From assembly GCA_949292175.1 (NCBI GenBank), contig CASEYJ010000016.1:62001-126000 (forward strand): a DNA stretch of 64,000 bases. Reading direction: 5' to 3'. Position numbers and translations under genes: made by a program. The notes below the pieces were generated by a model. That model saw only the letters and a program-made list of their open reading frames with translations, was not told the DNA's origin and did no database searches. Source of the stretch: an uncultured bacterium. GTDB taxonomy: Bacteria > Cyanobacteriota > Vampirovibrionia > Gastranaerophilales > Gastranaerophilaceae. Shown piece after piece: positions 41,353 to 50,342 of the stretch; within the stretch, counting starts at the first letter, position 1; every line of letters begins with the position of its first letter.

Positions 41353-42546
41353 ATGGCTGAGAAGATTCCTGCAATTATTATTACTGAAAATGAACGTTTG
41401 AAAGGGCTTTTGAGATCATATGTCGGTGAGATTGAATCCTTAGAACTTTTCGATGATTTTTGCGATGATTCTGAGCTATATAATACGATTTCTGCTTTAC
41501 AAAAGGTTATTCTTATTCTTGATGCTGATTGTAGAGATATTCGTTTTATCCAAAAGTTTTCATCAGATTTTGATTATTGCAAAATTATACTGATTAAAGA
41601 AAATCCGGATGTTGACTTTATTGTAAAATCAGTTAGGGCAGGAGCAAAGGAAATTATATCTTCTCCTGTAATTAAGTCGGAGTTGTTTGGGGCCGTTGAA
41701 AATACGGTTTCACAATTTTCCGTTCAAGCTCATAGGGCTGACAGATGTAAAATGATTTCTGTTTTTTCAAATAAAGGTGGTATTGGAAAAACTTCTATTG
41801 CGTGTAATTTAGCTTTAGAATTGGCTAAAATTACCAAAGAAAATGTTGCTTTGATTGATTTGAATTTCCAAGTTGGTGATATAACAACTTTTATGGATTT
41901 GAAACCGTCTTTTGATATATCTTACATGCTAAAAAATCTAAATACGTTGAATAAAGATTATTTACTCTCTACGATGGCGAAATATAAGAATACTAGTCTT
42001 TATGTGCTTGCTGACCCACCTTATTTTAAGCAAGCGGATAATATTTCATCCAAGCAGATTGCTAAATTGTTTGAAGTACTGAAGGACAGTTTTTCCTACA
42101 TTGTTGTGGATACTGGTGCAAGTTTTGATGAAAAAACTGTTACGGTTTTAGATGCTTCTGATTTGTTGTTTCTTGTTACTATCGTTAATTTGCCTGCGCT
42201 TCGTAATTGTCAAAGATGTTTGGATCTTTTTGGAAAGCTTGGTTATGAGGATGATAAAGTACAGGTGCTTGTTAACAGGTTCATGGAAAATGATGAAATT
42301 TCCTCTGATGATGTTGAAAAACTTTTAAAAAAGCAAATTTATTGGAAAATTCCTAACAACTATTTTGCAATGATGGCATCTATTAATAAAGGAATTTTGC
42401 TTTCGGAATTAAATGCTGATTCAAATGTAGCTCAAAGTTACAGAGAGCTGGCTATGCATGTTTCAGATAGTGTTTTTAGAAATAATTTGATTAAAAAGTT
42501 TTCTCCTGATAATATGAGAATGCTTGAACAATTTTTCAGGAGTTAA
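41353..42546 (+). CDS. CpaE/TadZ-like ParA ATPase
   Basis: 397 residues. The N-terminal 115 residues resemble a receiver-like domain (VILILDADCRDIRFI, VRAGAKEIISSPV) as in CpaE/TadZ. A ParA/MinD-type ATPase follows with deviant Walker A FSNKGGIGKTSIACNLA, VALIDLNFQVGDIT and IVVDTGASFDE. CpaE/TadZ localises Tad pilus machinery to a cell pole. The ATG at 41353 has AAGGAT upstream; a TTG three codons earlier is unlikely. The degenerate CpaF-like gene follows at 2 nt. No other Tad genes (pilin, CpaB, CpaC, TadB/C) are near. Confidence 0.85.
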   Translation: MAEKIPAIIITENERLKGLLRSYVGEIESLELFDDFCDDSELYNTISALQKVILILDADCRDIRFIQKFSSDFDYCKIILIKENPDVDFIVKSVRAGAKEIISSPVIKSELFGAVENTVSQFSVQAHRADRCKMISVFSNKGGIGKTSIACNLALELAKITKENVALIDLNFQVGDITTFMDLKPSFDISYMLKNLNTLNKDYLLSTMAKYKNTSLYVLADPPYFKQADNISSKQIAKLFEVLKDSFSYIVVDTGASFDEKTVTVLDASDLLFLVTIVNLPALRNCQRCLDLFGKLGYEDDKVQVLVNRFMENDEISSDDVEKLLKKQIYWKIPNNYFAMMASINKGILLSELNADSNVAQSYRELAMHVSDSVFRNNLIKKFSPDNMRMLEQFFRS

Positions 42547-42548
42547 AT

Positions 42549-43838
42549 TTGACTTTAAAAGAACGATTAAAAAAATTTGATTTGTTGCCCGTAATTACAG
42601 AAAAGCCTGAAACCTCGATTTCGCCTGAGGTGAGGACTATTTGTAACGAGTTGTCTAAATTGCTTTCTGCTAAAATCGCACTCATTCCTGTATGGTTTGA
42701 ATATTCAAGAGATGAACAAAAAGAACTTGTCTTGAATTTCTTGAACGCAAAGCTAAATAGCGATTATGCCGGAACTCATCTTACTGATGCTGAGAAGGAT
42801 TCAATAGTTGCTTATTTTTTAAGCATGAATTATGGGTTTGGCTCGTTGGATTTTTTAATTGAGCAAAAAGAAGTTTCTAAGATTTTTGTGAAGGCTTACG
42901 ATAATATTTTTGTTGAGCTTAATGGTGAAGTTGTCAAGGCAGATACTGTTCTTGATGAAAGGCAGTTTAATTCTTTGATAGCAAGGTTACAAGAACTTGC
43001 TAATAAAAAATCTCCGATTTGTTCTTTCAGGCTTAACAATTTGTTTGTTACGATCGTATCTGAGCCTGTATCTTCTCCTCAATTAATTTTGAGGAAGCTT
43101 TCTGATGTGTGTTATAATTTCGAAATTTTAGAAAATAAGCAGATTTTAAATCAGGATATCATTGGATTTTTTAGATCTTCATTAGGTTTTGGAAAGCGCT
43201 TTTTGGTGATTGCTCCAGGAAATTCTGGCAAAACTGTACTTCTGAATGCTTTTGTTAATGAAGCTCAGACTCAAAATGGAGTTTTGTTGTTTGAAGAATG
43301 CGAATTAATAAATGTTGAAAATAAACTTATTGATAGATTTAATGTTGGCGATTTAACGGTTCAAGAACGTAATAAGCTTTTGAATGCGGTTTTAGCTTAT
43401 AAACCAAGTTGTGTTGTTTCAGATGTAAATGATATTGGTTTTGGGCTTGAACTTGTAGAGAAGCTTGAACAGAATGCTTCTGCGGTTGTTTCTCTTGAAG
43501 CTGATAGTCCAAATGATGCAATTAAAGCTTGTATTCGTAAGTTGATGTTTATGGGCGGTTGCGACGAAAATTCTGCAAAGTTGAAATTTGCAAAGGCCTT
43601 TGATTTTATAATTCAACTCGAAAAGACGGATGATACATTCATTCTAAAAAACATACACGAAATTTCTACCAAGAATTCAACAGTTGAGTTTGTTGAGCGT
43701 TTGAGTTTTGCTTCTGGAAACTATAAGTATGATTTTCCGCCTGTTATTCCACCTGAGCAGAAAAGTCCTTCAAAAAACTCTTTGCCGCCTGAGAAGAAAA
43801 ATTTGTTTAGTTCAAGGTTTGCAAAAATAGCTAATTAA
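42549..43838 (+). CDS. CpaF/TadA-like secretion ATPase homologue with degenerate active site
   Basis: 429 residues. N-terminal region (YGFGSLDFLIEQKEVSKIFV, then the ILRKLSD segment) follows CpaF. Walker A is APGNSGKT (222-229), with Ala in place of the first Gly. The usual EVRGGEA box is DVNDIGF (292-298), and the TIHANSP box is SLEADSPNDA (315-324), so the conserved Arg and His are lost. It may be a poor ATPase or a regulatory subunit. The start is TTG with AGGAG at 42537-42541, which overlaps the end of the upstream gene. The C-terminus is a Pro/Lys/Ser-rich tail. Coupled to the CpaE-like gene. Confidence 0.78.
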   Translation: MTLKERLKKFDLLPVITEKPETSISPEVRTICNELSKLLSAKIALIPVWFEYSRDEQKELVLNFLNAKLNSDYAGTHLTDAEKDSIVAYFLSMNYGFGSLDFLIEQKEVSKIFVKAYDNIFVELNGEVVKADTVLDERQFNSLIARLQELANKKSPICSFRLNNLFVTIVSEPVSSPQLILRKLSDVCYNFEILENKQILNQDIIGFFRSSLGFGKRFLVIAPGNSGKTVLLNAFVNEAQTQNGVLLFEECELINVENKLIDRFNVGDLTVQERNKLLNAVLAYKPSCVVSDVNDIGFGLELVEKLEQNASAVVSLEADSPNDAIKACIRKLMFMGGCDENSAKLKFAKAFDFIIQLEKTDDTFILKNIHEISTKNSTVEFVERLSFASGNYKYDFPPVIPPEQKSPSKNSLPPEKKNLFSSRFAKIAN

Positions 43839-44910
43839 TCTTTATATCTTGTGCAAAATTTTTCAAAACTTCTATTGGATTTGGAGAACAGGTGCTGATT
43901 GTGAAAATCTTTTTTCCATCAATTAGTATTGTTTGACCTGAAAACCTTACATCTTCAAAGTTTATCTCTACGTTTGAAGTTTGTGGAAGGATGATTGTCT
44001 TATTTATGTTGGCGTTTTCAGTGTATATTTCTATTGTAGCACTTTGAGGTTCTTTATATTCAGGATTTGTTCCGGTTAATAAAATATCCATCAGGTCGCT
44101 TTTTAGGTTTGTTAAAATTGATTCTGCTGCCGTGTCGTTAAGGTTTACTTTGAAGTCTGTAACTACCCAATTTTGATTTTCCCAGATTAAATTTGAGGTG
44201 ATAAATCCATCAAAGTCTGCATCTTCAAGATTTAGTGCATATTCAAGTTTACACAGAAATACATTGAGTTTTAGTTTTTGGTTTGCATTTAGTGTGGCGG
44301 GTAGATAGGAAATATTACTATCTATTTTTACAGGTCCAAAGTTTGTGTATGTTCCGCCCGTTGTGTATGTTGTTATACTTATTTTGTCTCCATCAATAAA
44401 TTCTTCTAGAAACGAGTCATCTCTATCGGTTCCTGCTATTGCAGAATCCTTTTCTGTTTTTGAATTTATTATTTGAGTGCACATTTCACCTTTACAAAAT
44501 CCGTTGAATTTTAGTATCTGAGGGTATTTTTCAAATTTATCTGAAAGTACTTTTGCGTGTTCGATGCCGTATTTTTCCATAAATTTTTTTGCGAAAATTT
44601 TGGAGGTTTCCAGTTGAGCGAAGGTTTTGTTTACTCCAATAACCGCAATATCGTCTTTTTTAAAAATTTCCCCTGCACCATCACAGATTGCTTTATCATC
44701 AAGTAATAGTATAAGGTTTATTCCACTTTCTGCGAAAAGTTTAGACTGTTCTTTATAATTTTTGTGTTGGATATCTATTACTTCAAGTTGTTCTAAATTA
44801 AAATTTCTGGTGCAATAAATTTTATTTAATAAGGGCGATTTTTTTAGTGTTCTAGCTGCGGCATTTGTTTTGGCATCTTTCCCATATATAAGGAGGTTAA
44901 TTTCTTTCAT
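43831..44910 (-). CDS. PurD-like (GAR synthetase) ATP-grasp protein, degenerate
   Basis: 359 residues versus about 420 for PurD. Recognisable: the N-terminal INLLIYGKDAKTNAAARTL (PurD has a GxGGREHAL loop), LLLDDKAICDGAG, the ATP-grasp hallmark QLETSKIFAKKFMEKYGI, FLEEFIDGDKISI and the final LKSDLMDIL region. Metal and substrate residues have changed: the EFNxRFGDPE box is DFKVNLNDTAAE (Glu to Asp252, Asn to Lys254, Arg to Asn), and the KADGLAAGKG loop is KFNGFCKGE. GAR synthesis is unlikely. The ATG at 44910 has GGAGGA upstream and overlaps the PurN-like gene by 14 nt, so both are coupled. Confidence 0.75.
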   Translation of the reverse strand: MKEINLLIYGKDAKTNAAARTLKKSPLLNKIYCTRNFNLEQLEVIDIQHKNYKEQSKLFAESGINLILLLDDKAICDGAGEIFKKDDIAVIGVNKTFAQLETSKIFAKKFMEKYGIEHAKVLSDKFEKYPQILKFNGFCKGEMCTQIINSKTEKDSAIAGTDRDDSFLEEFIDGDKISITTYTTGGTYTNFGPVKIDSNISYLPATLNANQKLKLNVFLCKLEYALNLEDADFDGFITSNLIWENQNWVVTDFKVNLNDTAAESILTNLKSDLMDILLTGTNPEYKEPQSATIEIYTENANINKTIILPQTSNVEINFEDVRFSGQTILIDGKKIFTISTCSPNPIEVLKNFAQDIKIN

Positions 44911-45412
44911 GATTGCATCCTCCACATTGTCCTCCGCAACAAGAGTTCTGAGCCTCTGTGGCTTCACAGAAGTCGATAATTTTATCTTCAAGTAATGCTT
45001 TTGCTATTTTCGGGATTGTTGAACAAATCTTTTTATTTATCTCTTCTGTTAGTTCATCAAAGTGCATTAGGTTCCTTATATAAATGGGATATTGTGCAAT
45101 AATTTCTTCAGTGATTGCATCTGATATCGTAATTCCGGTTACTTTTACTCCGCTTTTATATGCTCTTTCTATTGCATTTTCACCTTCAAAGGCAGGTAAT
45201 AGTGAAGGATGAATATTAATGCACCTTGTATTTGAATTATTTTTGATTGGCAGATTATTAAAATTGTATAGTATGACCAAATCAAAGAGATTTTCATTTA
45301 GTAAGTTAATATCGCTAAATGAACAAACCTCTACCTCTTCGCTAAGAAATTTGTCTATTAAACCTTCAGTAAAATTTCTATTTGAATTTTGTAATAATCC
45401 TACTTTTTTCAT
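44897..45412 (-). CDS. PurN-like (GAR transformylase) protein, degenerate
   Basis: 171 residues versus about 200 for PurN. The formyltransferase core NIHPSLLPAFEG keeps Asn66 and His68, and GVKVTGITI is also family-like. The catalytic Asp region (DExxDGGPII in PurN) is DAITEEIIAQ, without the Asp-Gly-Gly, and the N-terminal GSGSNLQ phosphate loop is missing (VGLLQNSNRNFTEG). The C-terminus ends in a cysteine cluster CCGGQCGGC, which may bind metal. It is translationally coupled to the PurD-like gene. The pairing of two altered purine-enzyme homologues suggests a repurposed pathway (inference). Confidence 0.72.
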   Translation of the reverse strand: MKKVGLLQNSNRNFTEGLIDKFLSEEVEVCSFSDINLLNENLFDLVILYNFNNLPIKNNSNTRCINIHPSLLPAFEGENAIERAYKSGVKVTGITISDAITEEIIAQYPIYIRNLMHFDELTEEINKKICSTIPKIAKALLEDKIIDFCEATEAQNSCCGGQCGGCNHERN

Positions 45413-45424
45413 AATAACTCTCTT

Positions 45425-46144
45425 TTATAGTATATCTCCGATAGAAAATATTTCCTCCCCCTTCTCGGTTAGCAGAGTAATTGTTCCATCATCGTTGATT
45501 GAACTAAATATCCCTGTTACTTTTTGAGATAGGTGCTGCAAAGTTATTTTTTCCCCAAGTAAGACAAGATAATTTTTATATTCTTCCTTGATCTGTTTAA
45601 ATCCGTTTCTTAAAAAATTATCATAATCTTCAAAAAAGGTTTTTGCCAGTTTATCTAAAAATTCATCTCTGTTTATTTCTTTGTTAGTTTCAAGGTTAAG
45701 TGAGGTAGCTATTCTGTCCGGAATGGCTTTTACATCTTCAAGATTAGCGTTTAAGTTAACCCCTATCCCAAGGACAATTCCAAGGAGTTTTCCACTCCTG
45801 AAAACTGCTTCGGAGAGTATTCCTGAAATCTTTTTATTATTCACTAAATTGTCATTTGGCCATTTGATTTGAGGTTTTACGCCGTATTCTTCTAATACTT
45901 TGCAAGTTTTTACTGAGAGATATTGTGTTAAATTTGAAAAATTCTCATTAAATTTTTCTCCGGGGTGTAGAATAATTGTCATGTATAAATTTCTACTCCC
46001 TAGGTCTACCCATTTGCGGGTAAAACGCCCTCTGCCAGCCGTTTGTCGGTCTGTATAGATTATGGTTTTATCATCAAATTTTTCTATATTTTCCTTAGCA
46101 TATGTGTTTGTTGAATTAACTTCTTCAAGGTGTATTTTTTTCAT
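45425..46144 (-). CDS. birA: Biotin-[acetyl-CoA carboxylase] ligase
   Basis: 239 residues, the monofunctional type without the N-terminal DNA-binding domain, so it should not repress biotin genes. Biotinyl-AMP loop QTAGRGRFTRKW, IKWPNDNLVNNKKISGIL and the GIGVNLN motif are intact; a small C-terminal SH3-like domain follows. It attaches biotin to AccB. The ATG at 46144 begins the conserved core; a TTG four codons earlier is rejected. It lies 12 nt upstream of the PurN-like gene on the same strand. Confidence 0.94.
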   Translation of the reverse strand: MKKIHLEEVNSTNTYAKENIEKFDDKTIIYTDRQTAGRGRFTRKWVDLGSRNLYMTIILHPGEKFNENFSNLTQYLSVKTCKVLEEYGVKPQIKWPNDNLVNNKKISGILSEAVFRSGKLLGIVLGIGVNLNANLEDVKAIPDRIATSLNLETNKEINRDEFLDKLAKTFFEDYDNFLRNGFKQIKEEYKNYLVLLGEKITLQHLSQKVTGIFSSINDDGTITLLTEKGEEIFSIGDIL

Positions 46145-46250
46145 TAAATGTTCCAAATTGCCTACTACGACTATATTTTATACTAAACAAAAAAATTATT
46201 GCGATTTTTTTTTTTACGTGTTAGGATAAGGTCATAGGGGAGAGTAATCT

Positions 46251-46940
46251 ATGGAACATTGGATTTATACAACAACGATTTTAGGACATTCTTTTAGTTT
46301 TAACCTTGATACCATATTCACTATGTGGTTTGCAATGATATGTCTTATTGTCTTTGCGTTCATCGCTACTCGTCGTTTATCAGTTGTGCCTGGAAAGTTG
46401 CAAGCTTTTTGTGAAAAAATTATGGGCTTTTTCTGGGGAACTATGGATACTATGATTCCTGAACGCAATAAGCAGCACGTTCCTTTGGTAGCTTCTTTGT
46501 TTTTATTCATTTTGTTTGCTAACCTTATGGGACAACTTCCTTTACGTATAATTCATATCAAGCAAGGTGAGCTTGCTTCTCCTACGAATGATATTAACCT
46601 TACAGCTGCAATGGCTGTTATAGTTTTAATATATTATTTGGGTGCCGGTATAATGAAGAAAGGACCAAAATTCTTCCTTCACGACTTTTCGTTTACTAGC
46701 ATTGTTATGGCGCTTGTCGAGCTTTTAGAAATGGTTACCAGACCTTTAAGTTTAGCAATCCGTCTTTTTGCAAACGTTTTTGCCGGCGAAATTTTGATTT
46801 CAATTGCTCTTGGTGCGTGTGCGTATTTCGCTCCGCTTCCGATTATGCTTTTCGAAATTCTTGTGGCTTTCATTCAGGCAACCGTATTTATGATGCTTAC
46901 TATTGCATACATAGGTTCAGCGACCGGTGAAGAACATTAG
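46251..46940 (+). CDS. atpB: F-type ATP synthase subunit a
   Basis: 229 residues. Membrane half-channel subunit of F0. Five to six helices, with the essential Arg171 in RPLSLAIRLFANVFAGE. The sequence has the short cyanobacterial/Firmicute-like N-terminus. GGGGAGAG precedes the ATG. First gene of the seven-gene operon; no atpI is present upstream. Confidence 0.96.
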   Translation: MEHWIYTTTILGHSFSFNLDTIFTMWFAMICLIVFAFIATRRLSVVPGKLQAFCEKIMGFFWGTMDTMIPERNKQHVPLVASLFLFILFANLMGQLPLRIIHIKQGELASPTNDINLTAAMAVIVLIYYLGAGIMKKGPKFFLHDFSFTSIVMALVELLEMVTRPLSLAIRLFANVFAGEILISIALGACAYFAPLPIMLFEILVAFIQATVFMMLTIAYIGSATGEEH

Positions 46941-46976
46941 TTAGTTGTTATAAGTTTAAATATAAGGAGAAAAATT

Positions 46977-47207
46977 ATGGAACAATCATTACAATTAGCA
47001 CAATTAGGAGCAGGTATTGCAATTGGTTTTGGTGCAATCGGTGCTGGACTTGGTATCGGTTTTGCTACAAAAGGTTTGATGGATGCGGTTTCTCGTCAAC
47101 CTGAAGTTGCTGGTAAAGCATTCGGTTTCTTCCTTTTGGGTGCTGCACTTTCTGAAGCTTGTGCATTGTATGCATTCGTTGTAGCTTTCATGCTGTTAGG
47201 AAAGTAG
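46977..47207 (+). CDS. atpE: F-type ATP synthase subunit c
   Basis: 76 residues, two helices forming the rotor ring. The loop is RQPE; the ion-binding carboxylate is Glu60 in GAALSEACALYAFV. The residue after it is Ala rather than Ser/Thr, and the first helix lacks the Gln of Na+ rings, so protons are the likely coupling ion. AAGGAG precedes the ATG. Confidence 0.96.
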   Translation: MEQSLQLAQLGAGIAIGFGAIGAGLGIGFATKGLMDAVSRQPEVAGKAFGFFLLGAALSEACALYAFVVAFMLLGK

Positions 47208-47231
47208 TTTTAAAGTTTGGAGTGAGTCATC

Positions 47232-47690
47232 ATGGAATTTAATGCAACATTTCTAGTATCAATTATTAGTTTCTTAGTTTTTGTAGAGATTATGAACAGA
47301 ATCTTTTACGTTCCTTTGACAAGTGTTGTCGCTAAACGTAAAGAGATGCTTGATGCTAATTATAATGATGCTAAAAAATTCGATGATGACGCCCAAGTTA
47401 TTCTCAAAGATAGGGATGATAAATTGGCTAAGGCTGATACTGATTCCAGAAAAATTATCTCTGAGAGAGTTGAGAGTGAAAATTCCAAAGGAAAACTATT
47501 AACGGATGAAGCTGCTAAAAAATCAGCAGAAGATATTCAGTCTAAAAAAGCAAGTTTGGCTGAAGAAAAAATTTCAGTAAGTTCTGAACTTGATTCGAGA
47601 GTCGTTGGACTTGCTGAGAATATTGCTTCTAAAGTGATGGGTATGGAAGTTAAAATCGATGATGAAGCATTATTGAATGGAGTTAAATAA
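47232..47690 (+). CDS. atpG: F-type ATP synthase subunit b' (second peripheral stalk)
   Basis: 152 residues. One N-terminal membrane helix (about 6-25, ending MNRIFYVPLTSVVAKRKEML) and a long charged coiled coil. Two non-identical b-type genes in tandem, b' then b, are typical of Cyanobacteria, plastids and some photosynthetic bacteria, and form a heterodimeric stalk. The stop codon overlaps the next start. The symbol follows cyanobacterial use. Confidence 0.92.
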   Translation: MEFNATFLVSIISFLVFVEIMNRIFYVPLTSVVAKRKEMLDANYNDAKKFDDDAQVILKDRDDKLAKADTDSRKIISERVESENSKGKLLTDEAAKKSAEDIQSKKASLAEEKISVSSELDSRVVGLAENIASKVMGMEVKIDDEALLNGVK

Positions 47691-48199
47691 TGAGTGAATT
47701 TGCAAATTTTTGGAACTTAATACTTGAGTCAAATACATTTAATTTCATTGTGCTGTTGGTTTTGCTGACAATTGTTATGCAAAAACTTAAAATTTCAGAT
47801 GCTGTTGAAAAGCTCAAGGATGAGATTGTTGAGGCTATTGAAAATTCTAAGAGAGCAAGAGCTAACGCTGAAAAGAAATATAGTGATGCTAAGTCAAAGA
47901 TAGAACATATTGAAGATGAAATATCCGAAAGATTATCTATCGCTTCTAAGCAGGCTGAAAATATTGCCGGCTCGATTTCTGAAAATGTAAGTAGAAAGTT
48001 AAAACAGATTGAGAATAATGCTTTAAAGGTAATTGAAGCTGAGGAAAAGACTCTTTTAACCTCATTAACCGATAAAACTTCAAAGTCATCTGTTGAACTT
48101 GCATCAAATTATATCAAGTTAATGCTTGAAAAGCAGCCTGATTTGCACAAAAAATACATTGAAGAAAGTATTGATGAATTAGACAAGGTAAAGGTTTAG
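47690..48199 (+). CDS. atpF: F-type ATP synthase subunit b
   Basis: 169 residues. Membrane helix at about 17-32 (FNFIVLLVLLTIVMQKL), then a coiled-coil stalk (AIENSKRARANAEKKYSDAK). It forms the peripheral stalk with b' and contacts delta. It overlaps the b' gene by 1 nt and ends 4 nt before delta. Confidence 0.94.
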   Translation: MSEFANFWNLILESNTFNFIVLLVLLTIVMQKLKISDAVEKLKDEIVEAIENSKRARANAEKKYSDAKSKIEHIEDEISERLSIASKQAENIAGSISENVSRKLKQIENNALKVIEAEEKTLLTSLTDKTSKSSVELASNYIKLMLEKQPDLHKKYIEESIDELDKVKV

Positions 48200-48203
48200 T
48201 ATT

Positions 48204-48761
48204 ATGGTAAAGTCTGTTGAACAAATTTCATCTGCCGCTAAAAATTACGCTGAAGCTCTTATTATGATTGGAGAAGAGGGGCTAGTGCCTTTTGATAAAC
48301 TTGCCTCGGATTTAGGCATCATTAATGATGCAATAAATGATTCAGCTGATTTGAGAGAGGTGTTTACTAACCCTTCATTTACAGAAGAAACTAAGGCTAG
48401 TATTGTTGAAAGTATATTTGATGGAAAAGTTGATAGTCACCTTGTTAATTTTTTGAAAATATTAATTTCCAAAAATAGAATTAATGAGTTTGGCGGAATT
48501 TATGCTGATTTTGTTGAAAAGTTGAATGTTATTCACAATATTCAGCCTGTAAAAATTGTCTCAGCAATTGAGTTGGATGATAATTATAAAAATAATATCG
48601 TTAATAAATTGTCTTCTAAAATTTCTAAGACAATCCAACCTGAATGGTGTGTAGATAAAGATATTATTGCAGGCTTGAAGATTAAGATTAATGATGATGT
48701 TATTGATATGAGTCTTAAGAATCGTATCGATAAATTGAGTAAAAGTTTAATGTTAAGATAA
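48204..48761 (+). CDS. atpH: F-type ATP synthase subunit delta
   Basis: 185 residues. OSCP/delta family, linking the stalk to the top of F1. The N-terminal six-helix domain starts SSAAKNYAEALIMIG, and the conserved C-terminal DKDIIAGLKIKINDDVIDMSLKNRIDKL is present. It lies between b and alpha as in Cyanobacteria. Confidence 0.95.
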   Translation: MVKSVEQISSAAKNYAEALIMIGEEGLVPFDKLASDLGIINDAINDSADLREVFTNPSFTEETKASIVESIFDGKVDSHLVNFLKILISKNRINEFGGIYADFVEKLNVIHNIQPVKIVSAIELDDNYKNNIVNKLSSKISKTIQPEWCVDKDIIAGLKIKINDDVIDMSLKNRIDKLSKSLMLR

Positions 48762-48779
48762 GAACTGAAAGAGGAAATT

Positions 48780-50291
48780 ATGGCAGTTATTAAACCTGAT
48801 GAAATAAGCTCTATAATCAGAAGTAAAATCGAGAATTTTGAAATTCAAACCGAGATTGCTAATACTGGCCGTGTTATCGAAATCGGTGATGGAATTGCAC
48901 GAATTTACGGATTACGTAACGTAATGGCGAGTGAGCTTGTTGTATTTGAAGATGGTAATGATACCCTTGGAATTACAATGAACCTTGATGAAGACAATGT
49001 GGGTGTCGTTATTCTTGGTGATTATACTCATATTAAAGAGGGTATGACAGTAAAAACAACAGGAAGAATAGCTTCTGTCCCTGTTGGTGATGCTTTAATC
49101 GGTAGAATTATCGATCCTACCGGTAAGGTGCTTGACGGAAAGGGTGAATATGAATATTCAAAGACTCGTCCGATTGAACGTGTTGCACCCGGTATCGTAA
49201 CAAGAAAGTCTGTTCACCAGCCATTGCAGACTGGTTTAACTGCGATTGATGCTTTGACTCCAATCGGTCGTGGTCAACGTGAGTTGATTATCGGTGACAG
49301 GCAGACCGGTAAGACCGCTATCGCTATTGATACTATCATTAACCAACGTGGTAAAAATGTTATTTGTATCTATGTTGCGATTGGTCAAAAAGCTTCTACT
49401 GTTGCTCAAATTGCAAAAACTCTTGAAGAGCACGGTGCAATGGATTATTCAATAATTGTTTCAGCAACAGCTAATGAGTCTGCACCTTTACAATATATTG
49501 CACCATTTGCAGGTGTTGCGATCGGTGAAGAATTTATGGAGCAAGGTAAAGACGTTTTAATTGTATATGATGACTTGAGTAAACACGCTCAGGCTTATCG
49601 TGCAATGAGTTTGCTTCTTAAAAGACCACCAGGACGTGAAGCATACCCTGGTGATGTATTCTACTTGCACTCAAGACTTTTGGAACGTGCCGTAAAATTG
49701 AATGATGAACTCGGTGGCGGTAGTATCACAGCTTTGCCTATTATTGAAACTCAAGCTGGTGACGTATCTGCTTATATTCCGACAAACGTTATTTCAATTA
49801 CTGACGGTCAGATCTTCCTTGAAGCTAACTTGTTTAACTCAGGTGTTAGACCTGCTATCAACGCCGGTATTTCAGTTTCACGTGTTGGTGGTGCTGCTCA
49901 AACTAAGGGTATTAAGCAAGTTGCCGGTAAATTAAGACTTGATTTGGCTCAGTTTAGAGAGTTGGAAGCTTTTGCTCAATTTGCTTCTGATTTGGATCAA
50001 GCAACTAAGAACCAGTTGCTTAGAGGCGAAAAATTGACTGAAGTTCTTAAACAACCTCAGTATGCACCTTTGAGTGTTGCTGAACAAGTTTGCTTCTTGT
50101 TTGCTGCAAACGAAGGGCTTTTGGATGATGTCCAAAATACTGAGATTGCAAGATTTAAGTCTGATTTGTCTGTATATTTGAAAGGCGAGTTAGCTGATTT
50201 GATGAAGAGATTGGACGAAGGTTCTGCTCTTTCTGATGATGACAAAAAAGCCTTGAAAGATGCAGTTGTTGCATTCAAAAAGACATTCTAA
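48780..50291 (+). CDS. atpA: F-type ATP synthase subunit alpha
   Basis: 503 residues, the standard length. Walker A GDRQTGKT (172-179), the regulatory nucleotide site, [14 protein letters not shown] [14 protein letters not shown], and the arginine-finger region [19 protein letters not shown] precedes the ATG. Forms the catalytic hexamer with beta, which is encoded elsewhere. Confidence 0.98.
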   Translation: MAVIKPDEISSIIRSKIENFEIQTEIANTGRVIEIGDGIARIYGLRNVMASELVVFEDGNDTLGITMNLDEDNVGVVILGDYTHIKEGMTVKTTGRIASVPVGDALIGRIIDPTGKVLDGKGEYEYSKTRPIERVAPGIVTRKSVHQPLQTGLTAIDALTPIGRGQRELIIGDRQTGKTAIAIDTIINQRGKNVICIYVAIGQKASTVAQIAKTLEEHGAMDYSIIVSATANESAPLQYIAPFAGVAIGEEFMEQGKDVLIVYDDLSKHAQAYRAMSLLLKRPPGREAYPGDVFYLHSRLLERAVKLNDELGGGSITALPIIETQAGDVSAYIPTNVISITDGQIFLEANLFNSGVRPAINAGISVSRVGGAAQTKGIKQVAGKLRLDLAQFRELEAFAQFASDLDQATKNQLLRGEKLTEVLKQPQYAPLSVAEQVCFLFAANEGLLDDVQNTEIARFKSDLSVYLKGELADLMKRLDEGSALSDDDKKALKDAVVAFKKTF

Positions 50292-50342
50292 ATGTATAGG
50301 AGAGGGGAATTTATTTCCCCTCCGAGTTAAGGATTTAATACT

